A DNA stretch of 64,000 nucleotides, taken from Tanytarsus gracilentus (taxonomy: Eukaryota; Arthropoda; Insecta; Diptera; Chironomidae). This document shows positions 26,501-39,955 of the stretch, piece by piece; the first letter of the stretch is position 1; every line of letters starts with the position of its first letter. The position numbers and the translations under genes were made by a program. The stretch spans positions 1,922,001 through 1,986,000 of the forward strand of contig JAXRKN010000037.1 in assembly GCA_038502055.1 (NCBI GenBank). The letters run 5' to 3'. Below the pieces are notes generated by a model. The model made no database searches and had not been told where the DNA came from. It saw only the letters and a program-made list of their open reading frames with translations.

Positions 26501-29500
26501 TATAACTTTAAATCCAATAAAAAGTAATTCTTTACCTCCCAAATTAGGCGAAAATCTTGTTGTTCAACACGTAAAAGTTCACATGTTGTTTTAGTCACTA
26601 CCGTGCTGTCGCGTGGTAAGTCTGTTAATACGGATTCGCCAAATGTTGCACCAACACCGAGATTATAGAGCGTTATAGGACTCTGTAATAAAAGAGAAAA
26701 ACAAAATTAATAAAACAAGAAAAGTTTTGTAGGAAATTGTTTAAATTTTTTGGATCGATAACAAACTCAGTGTGTAATTATTTTCGTAAGTTTTGCATCA
26801 AAAAGTTCTTCATACCAAAAAATACAAAATATATTTAAGTAACCACGATTATTTTTCCCATCATGTTGAAGAGGAAGTAAAATACTTAAAGCTCTGAAAT
26901 AAATCTTTTCTTCTCACTGTTGCTCTTCAGGCTTTTTCTCCTCCCTCTTGAACCTCCATCAAGATCTTTATGAAGCAAAAGAGAAAAGTGCGAGAGTGAA
27001 TTATTGTCATTGGCAGCGAATAAAAATGACTGCCGTATCGTTGTTGTCTCTGGCATTTGAGGGGAATAAAAATCAGCATAAATTATGTTGATCGATAAAA
27101 AAAGTGGAAGATTAAGCGAAGAGTCAAGGAGGAAAATTTACATTCACATTCCTTGAAATTTTCACGTCTGATAAAAAATTCATCATCAGCAGTGTTAGTA
27201 AATCAATCAGGTATGGAAAGCACCATATAAAACAGATGAAATTCAGGAGCTAAGCAGCAAATGACGATCAAGGGATGTACGAGGAATTTTAATGGCAGAT
27301 GAAACCAGGTGGAAGGAAAAGAAAATTGCACAATGATTAATGGCTCTTTTGCAGTGTCGCTCTTTCGCTTGTTTATATTCAATTTTCTTTACATTTAGTT
27401 TTTCAAAGCAGTGGAACATCCGCTGTTGGTGCACTGTAGATACACAGGAATTTTAAGATATTTTCTTTATTATTATTCAACAACGTCGTTTGGCTTGGGA
27501 AGTTTGTTCTCTTTTTTCAACATTGAATTGTTTCTCATCCTCTCACATTAATTTAAATTTACTTCCCCGAAGCCGAAGCTAAATTTAATTTTCTGCACAA
27601 ATTCCACAACTCGCCATTCTTTAAGCATATAAAAAAAGTAATAAATTTTAAAACTGAAACATTTTCCATATTTTAGATTCATGAAAAAGTTTGAGGGAAC
27701 AATGGAGGGGATTTTTAGAATGGAATTTGATATTTTTCGAGGACATTTGAGTGAGGTTGAAAATAAATTCGATCACTTTTAAACTAATTTAAATTCGAGA
27801 TAAAAAATCTACAAAATTCTTTTAAAGCTTCAAGTAAGACATTAATGCTGCAGCACATTTTTTCTTTTTACACAATAATTAATCTTGTTTTCTCTTCAAC
27901 TTCTGCAATAACGAAAGCAATTCGGTAATTTCATGAAATTCAAGCATCGTAAATTAAAGTTTTACGACTTACAGCAATTTCTAAGGAAGTCAACAGATTA
28001 ACAACTCGAGGAGTAAAAAAGCTCTAAATGAGAAAAAGCTTCAATTTTCAAACCCGAAAGTTAAAGAAATTTTTATCCAATGACCTAAATTAAATTTTCA
28101 AACAACGTTCACTGCAGCAAGAAGTTTTGGCAATTAATGAGGGTTGAAGAAAATAATTTTGTCGGAAATAAATTTCTAATTGCTCTTGCAAGATGAAAAA
28201 CTTTAAATTGAATGAAGGATTGGGAAATAAATTCGAAATAAAATGACTTTTTTAGAGCTCAATTTAAACTTCCCTTTGTTCTTTAAATATTTAATCATTT
28301 CGAAAATTACGATAAATTATTTCTTTTTGGCCTTCACTACGTGTCAACTATTTTGTCATCACCTTCTTTTTCTTTTTTCTCGTTGATTTTCGATGAATCT
28401 TATAAGTTTTACTCTCACTAAATATTACACGTGAAAATAGAGCACAACACAGTGATGCCATCACGCTTAATAAATATTTTGTTTCGAACTAAATAATGAA
28501 ACCGAATACTGCACTCGAGTAACTAGACAAAACACTGTGTGGAGAAAAGAATAAAAATAATTTTTCACATTTGTGTGAGAGCTCAAGCTGATAAGCTCCA
28601 ACAACAACATTGTTTCACCGTCGGAGAGCATTAAAAGCTTTAAAATTTAATTACTCAATGTTCGTCGGTGGAAAAATTATTTATTTGTGAACGTGTAAGC
28701 ATACAAAAAAGTGTCAACTATAAAATTCAATTATATCAAGTGTGAATTCCGCCTCACACGCGGTTCTAAGTGAAAAGTGCCTTTGTGTGTTTTTCACTTT
28801 TTTTGGTGTTGGCGCTAATGAAATGAGAATGTCATCGCAGGCTGATAACAGATGGCAGGAAAGCGAAAGTATTTTTAGAAAATTAAGTTCAAGGCTAAAA
28901 ATGACTTAATTGAAAAATTATAAATAACTCGAAGGATTTTTAATTAATCAAATTCAACTAAGCTTAGCAAAATTTTTTAATCACGGAAAATTTCAAGTCA
29001 TCTCATTAAATTATGAGGAAATATTGCAGTTAGATGACAGCTTTAATTAAAATCTTTTGTGTTCAAACACATGTGCAGAAGCTCTTTTACTTCCTGTAAT
29101 TTGCAGCTGTCAAATTGCTTCCACTCTGTTCGTCACATAAATAGATTTAACTATGGTAAACGTAGAGAGTTTGTTATTAACGTGGTATATGCTTTTAAAA
29201 AGGATGTAAAATTTCCTTATAGTTGTCTCTCATTTGCGCGATAATTAAACAGTGCAGGCACTCGAGTAATGCATGTGATTACTTTAATAACTCTAATTAT
29301 TTTTAGCGGTTACATTTGATAAGCATTTAAAAGATATTAAGTCAACCCTTGCAATTCATAGCATAAATTTACAAAGAGGGAACTAAATAAAAAATTCTTC
29401 ATTCAAAGTTTACAAAAAGAATTTCCATAGAATGTTCTGTCCATTCAGCTTGTAAATTAAAGTTTAAAAAATAAATGAGCTTGTTTGCGCGCATCCCACT

Positions 29501-32038
29501 TCGGTCAGGTGCAAAAAGAACTTCAATTAATTTTAAAATAGCTTTTTTTAGTAGTTTACCCGCATAATTTCCATTAATATACATCCGCATTTCCATTTAC
29601 CATGAAATGGATAATGAATATTAAAGTAACTTCCTTATAGTTGATATTAATAGAAAATGCTTCTATTTTAAACTCTAAAGTGATATTGAGAATTTACATT
29701 TAAGTTGCTACTTTGTAAAAAGAACTTTCAATGTCGAATAAATTTTTAAAAAACTTTTACTTAGGAAAAGAAATTCAAACGAGATAAATTTAATCCATTA
29801 CCGATATTAAATTGAGGGGAAAAGCCATTAATTAGTTGATTTATCGTAATCAGAGAAAAAGATATCTCGATGATCATTGAAAGGCACTCGATGATTGTCT
29901 CAGTCGGATAATATCAATTTAATGAAATGAATTGAAAATTTCTCTTGGTCTCAAATGATATCAATTGGGGACGGTAAGTGCACTTAATATGAATGTCCAC
30001 TAGACCACATTAAGATTTCATGTTCACTTAATTACGTTTTGAGATATCCTCATTTAGTTTGTTCTCATCACCATTAATTTTTGGTCAGCATCAAGACGGA
30101 AATGATAATTTATTTGTTGTTCTCACTTGAGGTTAAATTGAATAGAAGGAGAGCATGCAGGAGAATTTTGAAATTTAATAAATTGAGTGAACATTATTCA
30201 CAATTTATTTATTTGTTCGTCCCTTGAATGAAATAAGAAAGTTTGCATCCTAAAATGTGAACAATAAAATTCATGAAATTTCTTCAAGTGAGTCCAAAAT
30301 AAGTTTAAAATTATATTCATAGTATTGTCTGTTTATTATCAGCACTTGTTGAGCTCTGTTTGATTTTAATAGAATTCCGAAACTTTCTTCTTTTTCCATT
30401 GTATGGCGTCGCATTTTATGAGGGTGCAAACATGCTTCACAAATTTTTTTGTTTTGACAGCGAGAGCGGAGGAAAAAGAGACGAGAGTTTATAAATTTCT
30501 TATGAAGCCATGACTGAAGAGGAGGAAGATAAAAGTGGAACAAGCATATGCACATTGGGAAAGGAGTAAAATTTTCCGAATGAAAAACTTTTCTCCCCTC
30601 TTTTTTAACGCTCATAAACAAGCATCTCGAGAGTAACAATATCTCAATGAAAATAAATATTTCATAATTTTTTGGTTTTCTTTTCGAGAAAAGTTTTCAC
30701 CGAAAGCAAAATATTAAGCGCTGGCGAATTTAATTAGTTAACTTCCTCATTCATTTCACTGTGTGCTCTTATCACCAAGCTCATGCATGACCTTAATTAA
30801 GCCATTGCTGTTGCGTTTGACTTGCTGCTCTTTGTTTAGTTTTAAAAAAAACTAAAAATTTAGTTGTTACTATTGCTCAACACAAAATAATAGTTTCCAC
30901 TACTCTTAATGAATACAAACACAGATGATGACGTTTTGAGATACAAAACTTATTTTTTGTTAGAGTTGAAAATATATAAAATCTGGCGAGGTCAAAATTA
31001 ACTAATTGTGCTTTATTCTTTTGAGCATAAAAATTTTAATTGCTTTTTGCCACTCTAATGAATTCGAAAAAAATTCATTTGCTTTACGTTTTTTCATACC
31101 TGTTGCCTTGCAGGCATTTTCCAAACGCCTAAACTTTAGACAAACAAATTAAAATTGAATTCAGGAGAAAATTTTATCCTCCTTTGAAAATTCTATTTTA
31201 GCAGCAAGAAAAATGCCTTGGAGGTGTATTTTTAGGGTCGAGAAATGTTCAACGCAAAAGAAAACGAGAAGACAGAGAAAATTTATTTGTGAATTAGGAC
31301 GAAAAAGAGACGATGACGACTTCACAAATTGATTGACGAGGATATTGACAACCATCAATGGTCTTCAGTTCTTTTTTTGACCCAAAAAAATGAAAGAAAG
31401 AATAAAGGAAATCAAAATAGAAGCAAAGACAGGTAAATTGATTTCAATACAATGAAAAATTGCTTTAAGCTATTTTTTCAATCGAATGATCAATTTCAGA
31501 GTGACATCCATTATAAAAAAATTACAATTGAACTTACATAAAAAAGACAATTGGTGAATTAAAGCTGCGTCTTAACTAACCACAAATTGACATAAATCGC
31601 GCAATTATCGCAACGTGTCAATTAACTTAATAAAGGAGAAATGTGTCAACCCCTTAAAGCTTATTGGTCGGTCGTTGATAATGGAAAAGGGTCATCAAAC
31701 TTACTTTTGTGTCGCTATCTGCAGCCGCATGATATCGCACTTCCAATTGTCCGCCCAACACAGCATACCAGTTATATCCCTGTTCACCAGCACGAAATAC
31801 TAGAGAGAGAGAAAAGTCTGTAATTACCGTCTGAGCTTTTCATACTCAATTCAGAGTATATTGGAGCACATTGGTGTCATGTCGTGCAGACTTACAAGTC
31901 ACTCCTTTTTCCAAATCCTCATAGAAGCCGCACATTGCCAATTGTTGGAGTGCTGAGTTCGTTAATCTACAAAGTGGCTCCACTCGCCTTAGTCGACATG
32001 CTATTAGCTCGACATCTCTCATGTTTCGGTCGCAGGGT
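9929..32038 (-). CDS. Epac: Epac: cAMP-regulated Rap guanine nucleotide exchange factor (5' end not found)
   Basis: Seventeen minus-strand exons join in frame to about 981 residues: 31896-32038, 31705-31799, 26536-26682, 25361-25412, 25170-25249, 22012-22240, 21697-21880, 20822-20967, 19768-19912, 17320-17493, 16715-17039, 15487-15697, 14812-15218, 10599-10732, 10371-10541, 10108-10286 and 9929-10050. Domain order is that of Epac2 (RAPGEF4): cyclic-nucleotide domain A (LFRAGEQGYNWYAVL, FGESVLTDLPRDSTVV), DEP, cyclic-nucleotide domain B (LFNQGDEGRSWYI, FGKLALINDAPRAATIV), REM, Ras-association, and the CDC25 catalytic domain (ITSNLDVFIRRFNEIQYWVV, PPVIPFMPLLLKDMTF). The C-terminus is SMSKKIEPR. 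The Lys in FGKLAL replaces the Glu of PKA-type sites, as in vertebrate Epac2. cAMP binding is expected to relieve autoinhibition and let the protein load GTP on Rap at membranes. The first exon above opens mid-codon, so about 30 N-terminal residues lie upstream and were not located. Confidence 0.93.
12834..12854. repeat. GA dinucleotide microsatellite
   Basis: About ten uninterrupted GA units lie within the 4.1-kb Epac intron. Shorter GA or CT runs are scattered elsewhere in the window. Confidence 0.8.
14463..14540. repeat. long A homopolymer tract in Epac intron
   Basis: Runs of A are broken only by G at 14468 and CC at 14491-14492, and the left flank is a C/A-rich low-complexity stretch. 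Open frames encoding poly-Lys (plus) or poly-Phe (minus) across it are artefacts of composition. The tract could be a retroposon tail or a consensus error in a homopolymer. Confidence 0.75.
17997..18043. repeat. CGTC/TGTC tetranucleotide-type repeat
   Basis: Roughly four copies of a 12-base unit (CGTCTGTCTGTC) lie at the left end of the 17954-19018 element. Confidence 0.8.
18551..18917. repeat. 17-base minisatellite
   Basis: About twenty tandem copies of a 17-base unit (AATGGAACACAATGGAA and variants) fill the right half of the 17954-19018 element. The unit lacks stops in several frames and its length is not a multiple of three. Overlapping long frames of 160-237 residues therefore appear on the minus strand; they are not genes. 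Confidence 0.88.
23675..23765 (-). mobile_element. tRNA-like segment, probable head of a tRNA-derived SINE
   Basis: On the minus strand the segment carries an A-box-like TAGCGAAGTG (23746-23755) and a perfect B box, GGTTCGAATCC (23690-23700), with GCGCGCG and CCAGAAGAC between them in the order typical of tRNA-derived promoters. The A-to-B distance is longer than in an ordinary class I tRNA, and the T stem does not pair fully, so it is not an intact tRNA gene. A SINE head or tRNA pseudogene is the best reading. A possible SINE body continues to lower coordinates, to about 23570. Confidence 0.55.
23844..24169. mobile_element. 326-base MITE flanked by ATTA
   Basis: The ends are GGGACGTTCTTTG (23844-23856) and CAAAGAACGTCTC (24157-24169), which are inverted copies matching at 12 of 13 positions. 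The bases directly outside are ATTA on both sides (23840-23843 and 24170-24173), fitting a 4-base target-site duplication. The interior is AT-rich and non-coding. It lies inside the larger 23303-24601 element, so it probably inserted later. Confidence 0.62.
26683..31704 (-). other. Epac intron, 5.0 kb
   Basis: This phase-0 intron lies inside cyclic-nucleotide-binding domain A. It is AT-rich, and I recognised no exon, RNA gene or structured repeat in it. Confidence 0.75.
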
Positions 32039-35000
32039 CTGCAACAATAAAAAAATTTAGTAAGTGAATAATTTAAAAGCCTTTAATTAAATCATACATG
32101 ATGCAGACGAATGAAAGTTTATATGTGATCATGATAATAATGCAGATATGACATAAAAAGTGTAATTTTCAAGGGCTGAAATTTGATGACGGTATAAAAA
32201 GTTTTCCATTTAAAGCTCAGTGAACTTCAAGCAATGATGGAAATTTCCACGACTTTGTTTGCATATTAAGTTAACATGTACGACCGGCAAACGCTTGGAG
32301 CCAAAAACTCAGTTGTGAGAACAGCATAAAAAAATTAATTTAGATTTTTTTATGATGAATTGTATAAAAGAATTCCATCACGCGAGGAAAAATGGCATTT
32401 TTTGGTGTACGAGAGAGTTAGCAACAGGATATTTTCACATACATGGATATAAAATGAATACGAAATAAGCCCCCGCAAGCGAACACATATGTTCAAATGG
32501 AAAATAATTCGCATGGGAATCGAGTCAACTAGAAGATAACATCATATCGTGTGCTCTGAGAGAGAGTGGAAGGTTTTAAATATCACTGTACATTTATGCG
32601 GCAAGTGATGGAATTTTAAAATTATCTGAAGAGAATTTTCGAAAAAGTTTTTCTCATCCCTTGCTTGCCAAAAAATGCTATTTTCAACATCAACCGAAGC
32701 AATATGGATTAATTAATTTATCGTACGGTCGCACGATGACGAGAGTAGCAAAGCTGACTAAAGTTCTGAATTTTAAATGTAAAGTTTTTGGCAAAAGTCT
32801 AATAGGATTACTTCTAATTTAGTATCTCAACTCTCTGGTGTGTTTCACTCACATCTACCAAAACACCTCCAAAAAACCCTATCTCACTCGCTCATTGGAC
32901 CTCACCTGCTCAACAGAGAGAAAATATTGAATGAAAAAGTTTGTTAATCCTCCCAATGTTGTATGCTGTGTAATATATTGAATGGATATTTGTTGTGACA
33001 TTTTCTCATCTCTTACTTTATGTGTTCACATTCACTACATGAATCGTTCTTTAACAGGACATTGAAAAGAAATGTGTTGGAAATAAAAAAAAGTTTTCGT
33101 TTGAAGCATAAAACATTGACGTGACAGGGAATGGACAACTTGTGGATGTAAATTGAATTCTTAATTGAAAAAAAAAATGTAGGGACTTAAAATAGTTTTT
33201 CGAGCTTAAACAGTTTCATCCCTTGAAAAGTTGTTTGCTTGTAATAAAAATGAAACAACACGAAACATCATCGTCGTGTGACTTTGGAAGAATGATTGAA
33301 ATAAAAGAGCATATTTTTGCAAAACATCTAATAAATACAAGAAGATTTTCCAGTTAAATTTCGACATGAGCAAAACTTGTTTCTATGCAAGCTCTTTGAG
33401 TTCTCGTATCACAAATAAATTGAATTAATAAAAATGACATGAAATATTAAAGGATGGAATTTTTTTTTGAAATAATACAAGGGTACAAAAGAGTAAATTG
33501 AATGTGAATTCAAGATCAAAGAAACATAAACAAAATTTGTGAGTGGGTTGAGAAATGTTTGATAAAAGCAATTCTGCATTCAATTTGAAAATTTTTTAAG
33601 AAGAGTTTGTCATATTAAAAATATTTAACCAAGCCAGATTAAAGTCTTTATTTATTGTATAATTTCAAACATGAATAAATTGAAGATAAAAATTATTCAC
33701 TAAAAATCAAAATTTCCTTTTTAATGTGCCATTAATTGTTTAACTCAGTTTTGTATAAATAAAATTTCTTCAAATGATTTTTCATTAAACTTATTTAAAT
33801 GAAATGAATAATATTAAACCCATTGAATATAAATTATGAATAATTAACACTCTTAAAAAGTATTTGAGGTTCATCCGAAATATTTTAAATTTTTCTTCTT
33901 TACTCAATTTCACGGAATTTGAAAATTCAAATTGAAAAAGATACCGAATGGGATTGCGGAATGTTTTGAATTCCGATCTCAATTGGTGTTTGACAAACAT
34001 AAACATTTGTTGAGGGAATTCACTTTAGAAAATGATTTTTTCAGCATGAAGAAGAGAACGCGATCAAAATCTTTCTCCTTACTCCTTTTATATCAACTTT
34101 CATCAGCTAATCTCAATCAAATAACAAAGCTTTTTTTGAATGAATGAGGGTTTTTCGGGATTTGCTTTGTTATAGCTTATAAAACAGAATTTGAAAAGGT
34201 TTTAAAATTGGATTTCCCTGAAATTTCTCTCGAAACTCAAAACGATCAAATTATTTTCTAAAAACCACATTAAAGTTCACTCGATGGTATGGGAAAAATA
34301 CAGCATGAAAGTTTAAATATATAAAACCCATCCCAACGCACTCATCTATGATCATATATGAATTTTATAACTGCTTCATAATCCGCCTTTCGTTTTTCTC
34401 CTCATTTCAATCCTTTAATCAATTGTACAACTATACATCTCTAAAGTAATGGATGCTGAAAAGCTTTCCGAGAGAGATTATTTATTCATTCATTCATAAA
34501 TAATGCTCCTTTACAATTCAATGACTTTGACAGAGATGGAAGCACATCGGCAATGATGGAAAATTAAATCTTTTGTATCGCCGTCGTCGACGACGCTTTC
34601 AAAAGGATTCACAGTGTGCATTATGATTGTGCACACAATGGCAAACGAATTGTAGAATGAGGAGAAAAATTCACTCCGGCTCACCGCATGAATGGAATTC
34701 TATGAAAAATAGTTTTATTTAAAGTCCATGCTTTAACAAGAATAAAATCAACACGTAGCTGGAGGTTGAAAATGTAAACAATTCCGTTTTCTATAAAATT
34801 TACTTTAGCTTTACCATGTGACGTCTGATCAACATCGTAAGTTGATGATGTTTATTTTTATACAGATAACTCTTTATATAGCTTCTTGAAGCAACACAGT
34901 TAGCTATAGTTTGTTTTCATTTACGAGAGGTTGGTTCAGGGGTTTTGATGCGGAGGTGTAGGTTGATCTCAAATATTTATTTTTTAAAGCAAAGTAATTT

Positions 35001-38000
35001 TGACCAAATTTTTATATTTTCCAACAAAAGCTTACTATTATATTTCAAAGTAAATTGATATGTTACACAAACAGCATTCTGACGTTGCGTTTACGGAAAT
35101 TTCATAGTAAATTTGATAGCTCTATTTTCACTCGCAATATGTTATTATATACTGAAAAGGAAAGTCGACCTAATGCTGCTGTCAGTCTAAATCGCTTCAA
35201 ATTAATTATGAATCTGTCTCGGGTCTTGTCGAAAAAAGAAAATAGAAAATTCTGAGGCTCAAAATCACATGTGTTAAAGCAGGGCGTGTCGAACATTTGA
35301 CTTGTAATTGTTTATTCAATGAGAACGACTTTAAGTGAATCTCAGCGATGACCTCATATTTTATTTCAAATTCAGTGGAGGAGGAAAAATTAAATCACGA
35401 TGTAAAAATTTACTTATGAAACAAAGTATTTTTTTGATGTTGAAAAATTACTCTGGCGATCGCTCAAAGCGAGTCAAGTAACTTTTCACTTTACAATTGT
35501 GATTTATGCCGAAAATGTTAAATATATTTTAGACAGGCCGCAGATGGCTGATGTGATTTTGGGTGTTTGATAAGAGAAAGTTGGGATGTCTTAAGTTCTT
35601 GCGGAAAATCATCAGAATTTTTGTTAATTGTCAAAATTAACAATAAATTTTCGTTCAGCGCCATTAAGCAACACATTTTCCTAATGATGCCATTTTTCAC
35701 CCTCCATCTCACTCCAGCTCCGGCTCTTTGACAAATAACGCAATATATTTTCACAAACTCTTCAATTTCGTAAGAAGTTAGACCGAGTGAGGTGATTGTG
35801 AGAAGTTAATACTCTAAAATTACTAAAGACTTTCGTGCAGTAAAAGTTCTTGGAGAGAAATTCTTTTGAAATTTTCCATCCATGCAAATCTAACCCTACA
35901 GTGATAGCATAAAAAAGGTTTCCATTGTCGTCATCATTCCAGTTAAAAAATTTCATTGTTAATTAAAATTGAGACTGCCTCGAGTGTCTTTCTCTTTTTT
36001 TTTGTTAAAAAAACTGGCTTTATGCAAAAATGAAGGAAAGCCTGAAAATGAGATTAAATAACCGGAAGCGAACGGGAATGAAAAGTAAAAGCCACAATTT
36101 CAGCAAAAAAAAAATAACAAAAAGTAAATTTTTTGTTTGATCAACAATGACGCGATGCGACATAACATAAAGAATAAAATGCGACAGTAGCGATGGTTTT
36201 AAATACACGTTTTCATATCAAAAGATTTTTTGTTGCCATGTAAAAAAATTTGCATTCAGTTCATGAAAAGATTTCAATTAACTACATGCAAAAATTAGGT
36301 GATTCTTGAATTTTTGCTGAAAGAATTTTTTATTGAAATTTGAATTTTCCATTTTTTTGGGACAAATAAATTTTTCAATGGAAAAAGTCACTCAAAAAAA
36401 TTTCCATCTCATCTTACCGAGAAATTTTGCATCACTCGCATTTCAAAGCATTGAGAGAAATTTAAATTACATTTTAATTTTTAATTTGCATCGCTCGTGT
36501 TTACTCACAGAGATGAAAAATTCCACTCTTCTTACCTTTCATGTGTACCCAAAGTAATTATTATCACATGATGTTCAACATATAATTTTATTAATGGCTT
36601 TATCATGAAAGAGACTCCATTTAAAAATTAATAATTGAGTGGAGAATATACGAAGTATTAAAACACTTTTCAAGTTACTTCTGTTTCGCATAAAATATAG
36701 GAGAAAAATTTATGCTTTTAGAAAAAGAAAATTTGCATAAAAAGTTTGAGGTCGTAAAAATTTTTTGTTTTTGTTCCGAAATACTTTTTTACGACTTTCT
36801 AAACAGAAAATTTTCAGCTGATTTTCACCATTCCGTAAAATGAGCTTTTAGCAGCTTTTCCATTTCTCTCATCCATAAACTCTGCCGCAGTGTGAATTTA
36901 AATTAAAAGATTTTCGCTTTTCTCTAAAACTTTTTAATACGTCAGAATGAGACGGATGAATGAATTGTTGGTAGATCAACTCTCGCAGGTAAACTTTTAT
37001 TGCCTTTTTGTTCTGCTTTTGTTTTATCTTCATCATTCAATTTCAAAGAATTCTTTTTTCGCAGAGTCATGATGGCTGTTGTGTATATGCGGGTTTTTAG
37101 ATATACAGTTGAATAAAAATTGAGATTGAAAAAAAAGTTCAGGGGTGGTAAAATGTATGCAACAAGTTTTTATAAAGGAAAAATCTCTGTGACAACTCAG
37201 ATGCTGATCGAAATCAGAGCACTTTCGATTGTCGAAAAGGTTTTGTTCAAAGCTATCAGAAAAAATTCAATACAATGAATTGTATAAGCAGCACGCATGA
37301 GTTCATTGTCACAATCTTCATCCTTCTATAGCTCAAGAATTGCAGAGAGGAGAAAACCGAAAGTAAATGTATACTTGAGGTATTTATCAATCAACCCCTG
37401 CTCCTACCAGTTTTCACCTTTCTCCTCTCTTTGACAGAAAGAAGAAAATTTTACATTTACCGGATTGAATTTAAGTAAATGTCAAAAGAGAGAAGGAAAT
37501 GAAAATGGAATTTAAAATAAATGAGAAGAGAAAAGTTCTTGTTTCCATCTCAGCAAAAAAATATTTCTTCTTATGTTTATTTATGTGCGAAAAGTTTTCA
37601 AACTTTGAGTCAGAAGCAGGTATGAGAAAGATTTTGAGTCAACATAGCGATGAATACTCAATCACAATTTATTTTTCCATCTCTTCGCATTTCTCGTAGC
37701 TCAGTGCGAAAGGCACAAAGTTCCTTCTTCTTATGTCTATACCATGAAAAAAATTTCATTTTTAGAACTTTATCGAATAAATTTATTTTTCTTCTTCCCA
37801 CACATCAAGTGCGATTTTTTCGGTGGTAAAATTTAGAAGGATGCAAAATATTTTCAACTCCAACCAACACTTCACTGAACTGAAAATTAGATTGAATGAA
37901 GATGTTTGCACAAATCGTTATTTGATACCGATTGAAGTTAATTACTTCGTGGAAATTTTTAAGATTGCAAATTAAACTCTGCTGAACTGTAAACAAAATG

Positions 38001-39782
38001 GAGTGGGGTAATTAAAATATTTTGGCAATTTCATTAAGCTAAAATAATAAACAGAAAGTTCTTGGAAAATCCAGTAATAACTTTCATCTAATTTTTACAA
38101 AGCTTTGCTAATATTTTAAAAGATTTATGACTTCTCATTGAACTGTTTAACAAATTTAATGAAAATCTTTATTTTTTAGTAAAGTCTCAAATATTTGCCG
38201 AGTTTTTCTCAAGTTTACATTAAAAAATTTATTTTCATTAGAAAAACAAAATTGACTCAAAAGTTTCCAAGGAAATCTTTTTTTGGATCTTATTAAATTG
38301 CAAGAAAGTTAAAGCTTGATTTATAAACTCAAGAGCTTTTTAGCCTCCTAAGGATCGATATGAAAATAAAGAAAATTTAAAAAGCAGGCGGAAAATTATA
38401 ATTTAATTTTCTGGTGGCTATGACAAAGTTTGTTTTAACGGTAAAAGAAGACTTTTAAAGAACGAATTTAAACGATGATAAAAAGCGTCTTTAAGCTATG
38501 GAGAAAAATTATTGAGCATTAGAAGATTATAAAGTCTTTTTTCAATTACATTTTTATCCTTTAGAAAATTTACCAACATGACGATTGCTTTATCGCAATT
38601 CATTGAACAAGGCAGCAAATAAAAGACATTCATTGAAAACATTTGTCAACGAACCAAATGCGTGTCTATAATTTTTCAAGATAAATTTCATCTCGAAATA
38701 AGTAGACAAAATGTAGCATTGTCTCGGCAAATAAAAGACGGCACAAGACGATATGAATCAGGTGTTCGCTCGAAGAGAAAATATTTCGCGTGTGTGCAAG
38801 CTAAATTGCTTACTCAGAACAAACATCCAACGAATGGAATTTACGCAATTGAGAAATTATCTCGGAAAAAAATCACATTCAATTTGAGATAAGGAGACAC
38901 GACAGATGATACAAATAAATTTATTTCGAGTCAATTTTCGAGCCGGTAATTTTTTCTTCTCAATCTCACACGATATAACTCAGAGTAAATTGCCTTTTCA
39001 TGACTCATTTATTTATTATGACACACATGCTCGAGCGATGATGGATAATATCGCGACATAATCGAGAATCGACCTTGTCGCTCACTCCACCGGCGGTCAC
39101 ATTGGATGTCATTCAATGGTCAATCAATACACAATTCAACAAATGGTTTTCGCTTTTATGCGGTTGTCGTCGTTATGGAAAATTGTCGCAGTTACTTTTT
39201 TTTACGTATAAACTCAATGCATGCACGCATTACGGATCCGGACGTGGTCAACTTGTTTGTACTGGATCGAAAATGAAATTTTGCCGTTTCATTACGTCCA
39301 CGATAAAATGTAAGTTCGTGCAGAGAATTTTGATCAAATTGTCTTCAGCAATGAGGAAAATTTTAGCGTTAAATTCTTTAAATAAATCAACTCAATTTTT
39401 TTATGTCCAGTCATTACCATAAGCAAAAAAGTGCTATCAACCATGACGTGGTCGAAAAAACCATGATGATAAAGTTTATTCGACAATTCAATTATATGTC
39501 GATATAAATGGCAGCAAAGAGAGGAAGGTGATAAGGCAGGTTGCAAAATTAATAAATATCTCGTTGGCATGTAAAAGGTAAATTCAATAAATCGCTTCGG
39601 TCGAATAGACAAAATGGAATTTAATTTGATGATTGACATTCTTCGACTCACATGTACGTGGAAATTTATGAATGAATTCTGATTGTTATTTCTTAACTGC
39701 CGCCTATTGCCGCTGTTTTATTGAAGTATGTTCGCCCATATGTGCTTTATATTGAAATGTTTTCTTTTATTACGCCCTATCT

Positions 39783-39955
39783 AAAGCTTTATGGCTTATT
39801 AAAGAGGGAGGGCAGGTTAAGAATTTTGCCAAATCAAATAAACATAAATTAAATTTCCTACTTGATTTTAGAAGTAAAAAAATATCGAAATTTTTTTTGT
39901 GACATTCTTGAACTCAAACGCCCATCCAACTTAACCTGCCACAACCCATAAAGCA
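39783..39955. repeat. imperfect inverted repeat
   Basis: GGCAGGTTAAG (39811-39821) and CTTAACCTGCC (39930-39940) are perfect inverted copies. Outside them GCTTTATGG (left) and CCATAAAGC (right) also pair. The loop is about 110 bases and non-coding. It may be a small foldback element. Confidence 0.4.

Noticed and set aside
39075..39422. 115-residue plus-strand open frame
   Set aside because: No motif, signal or splice partner recognised, and it lies in stop-poor but otherwise featureless DNA; not supported as a gene.
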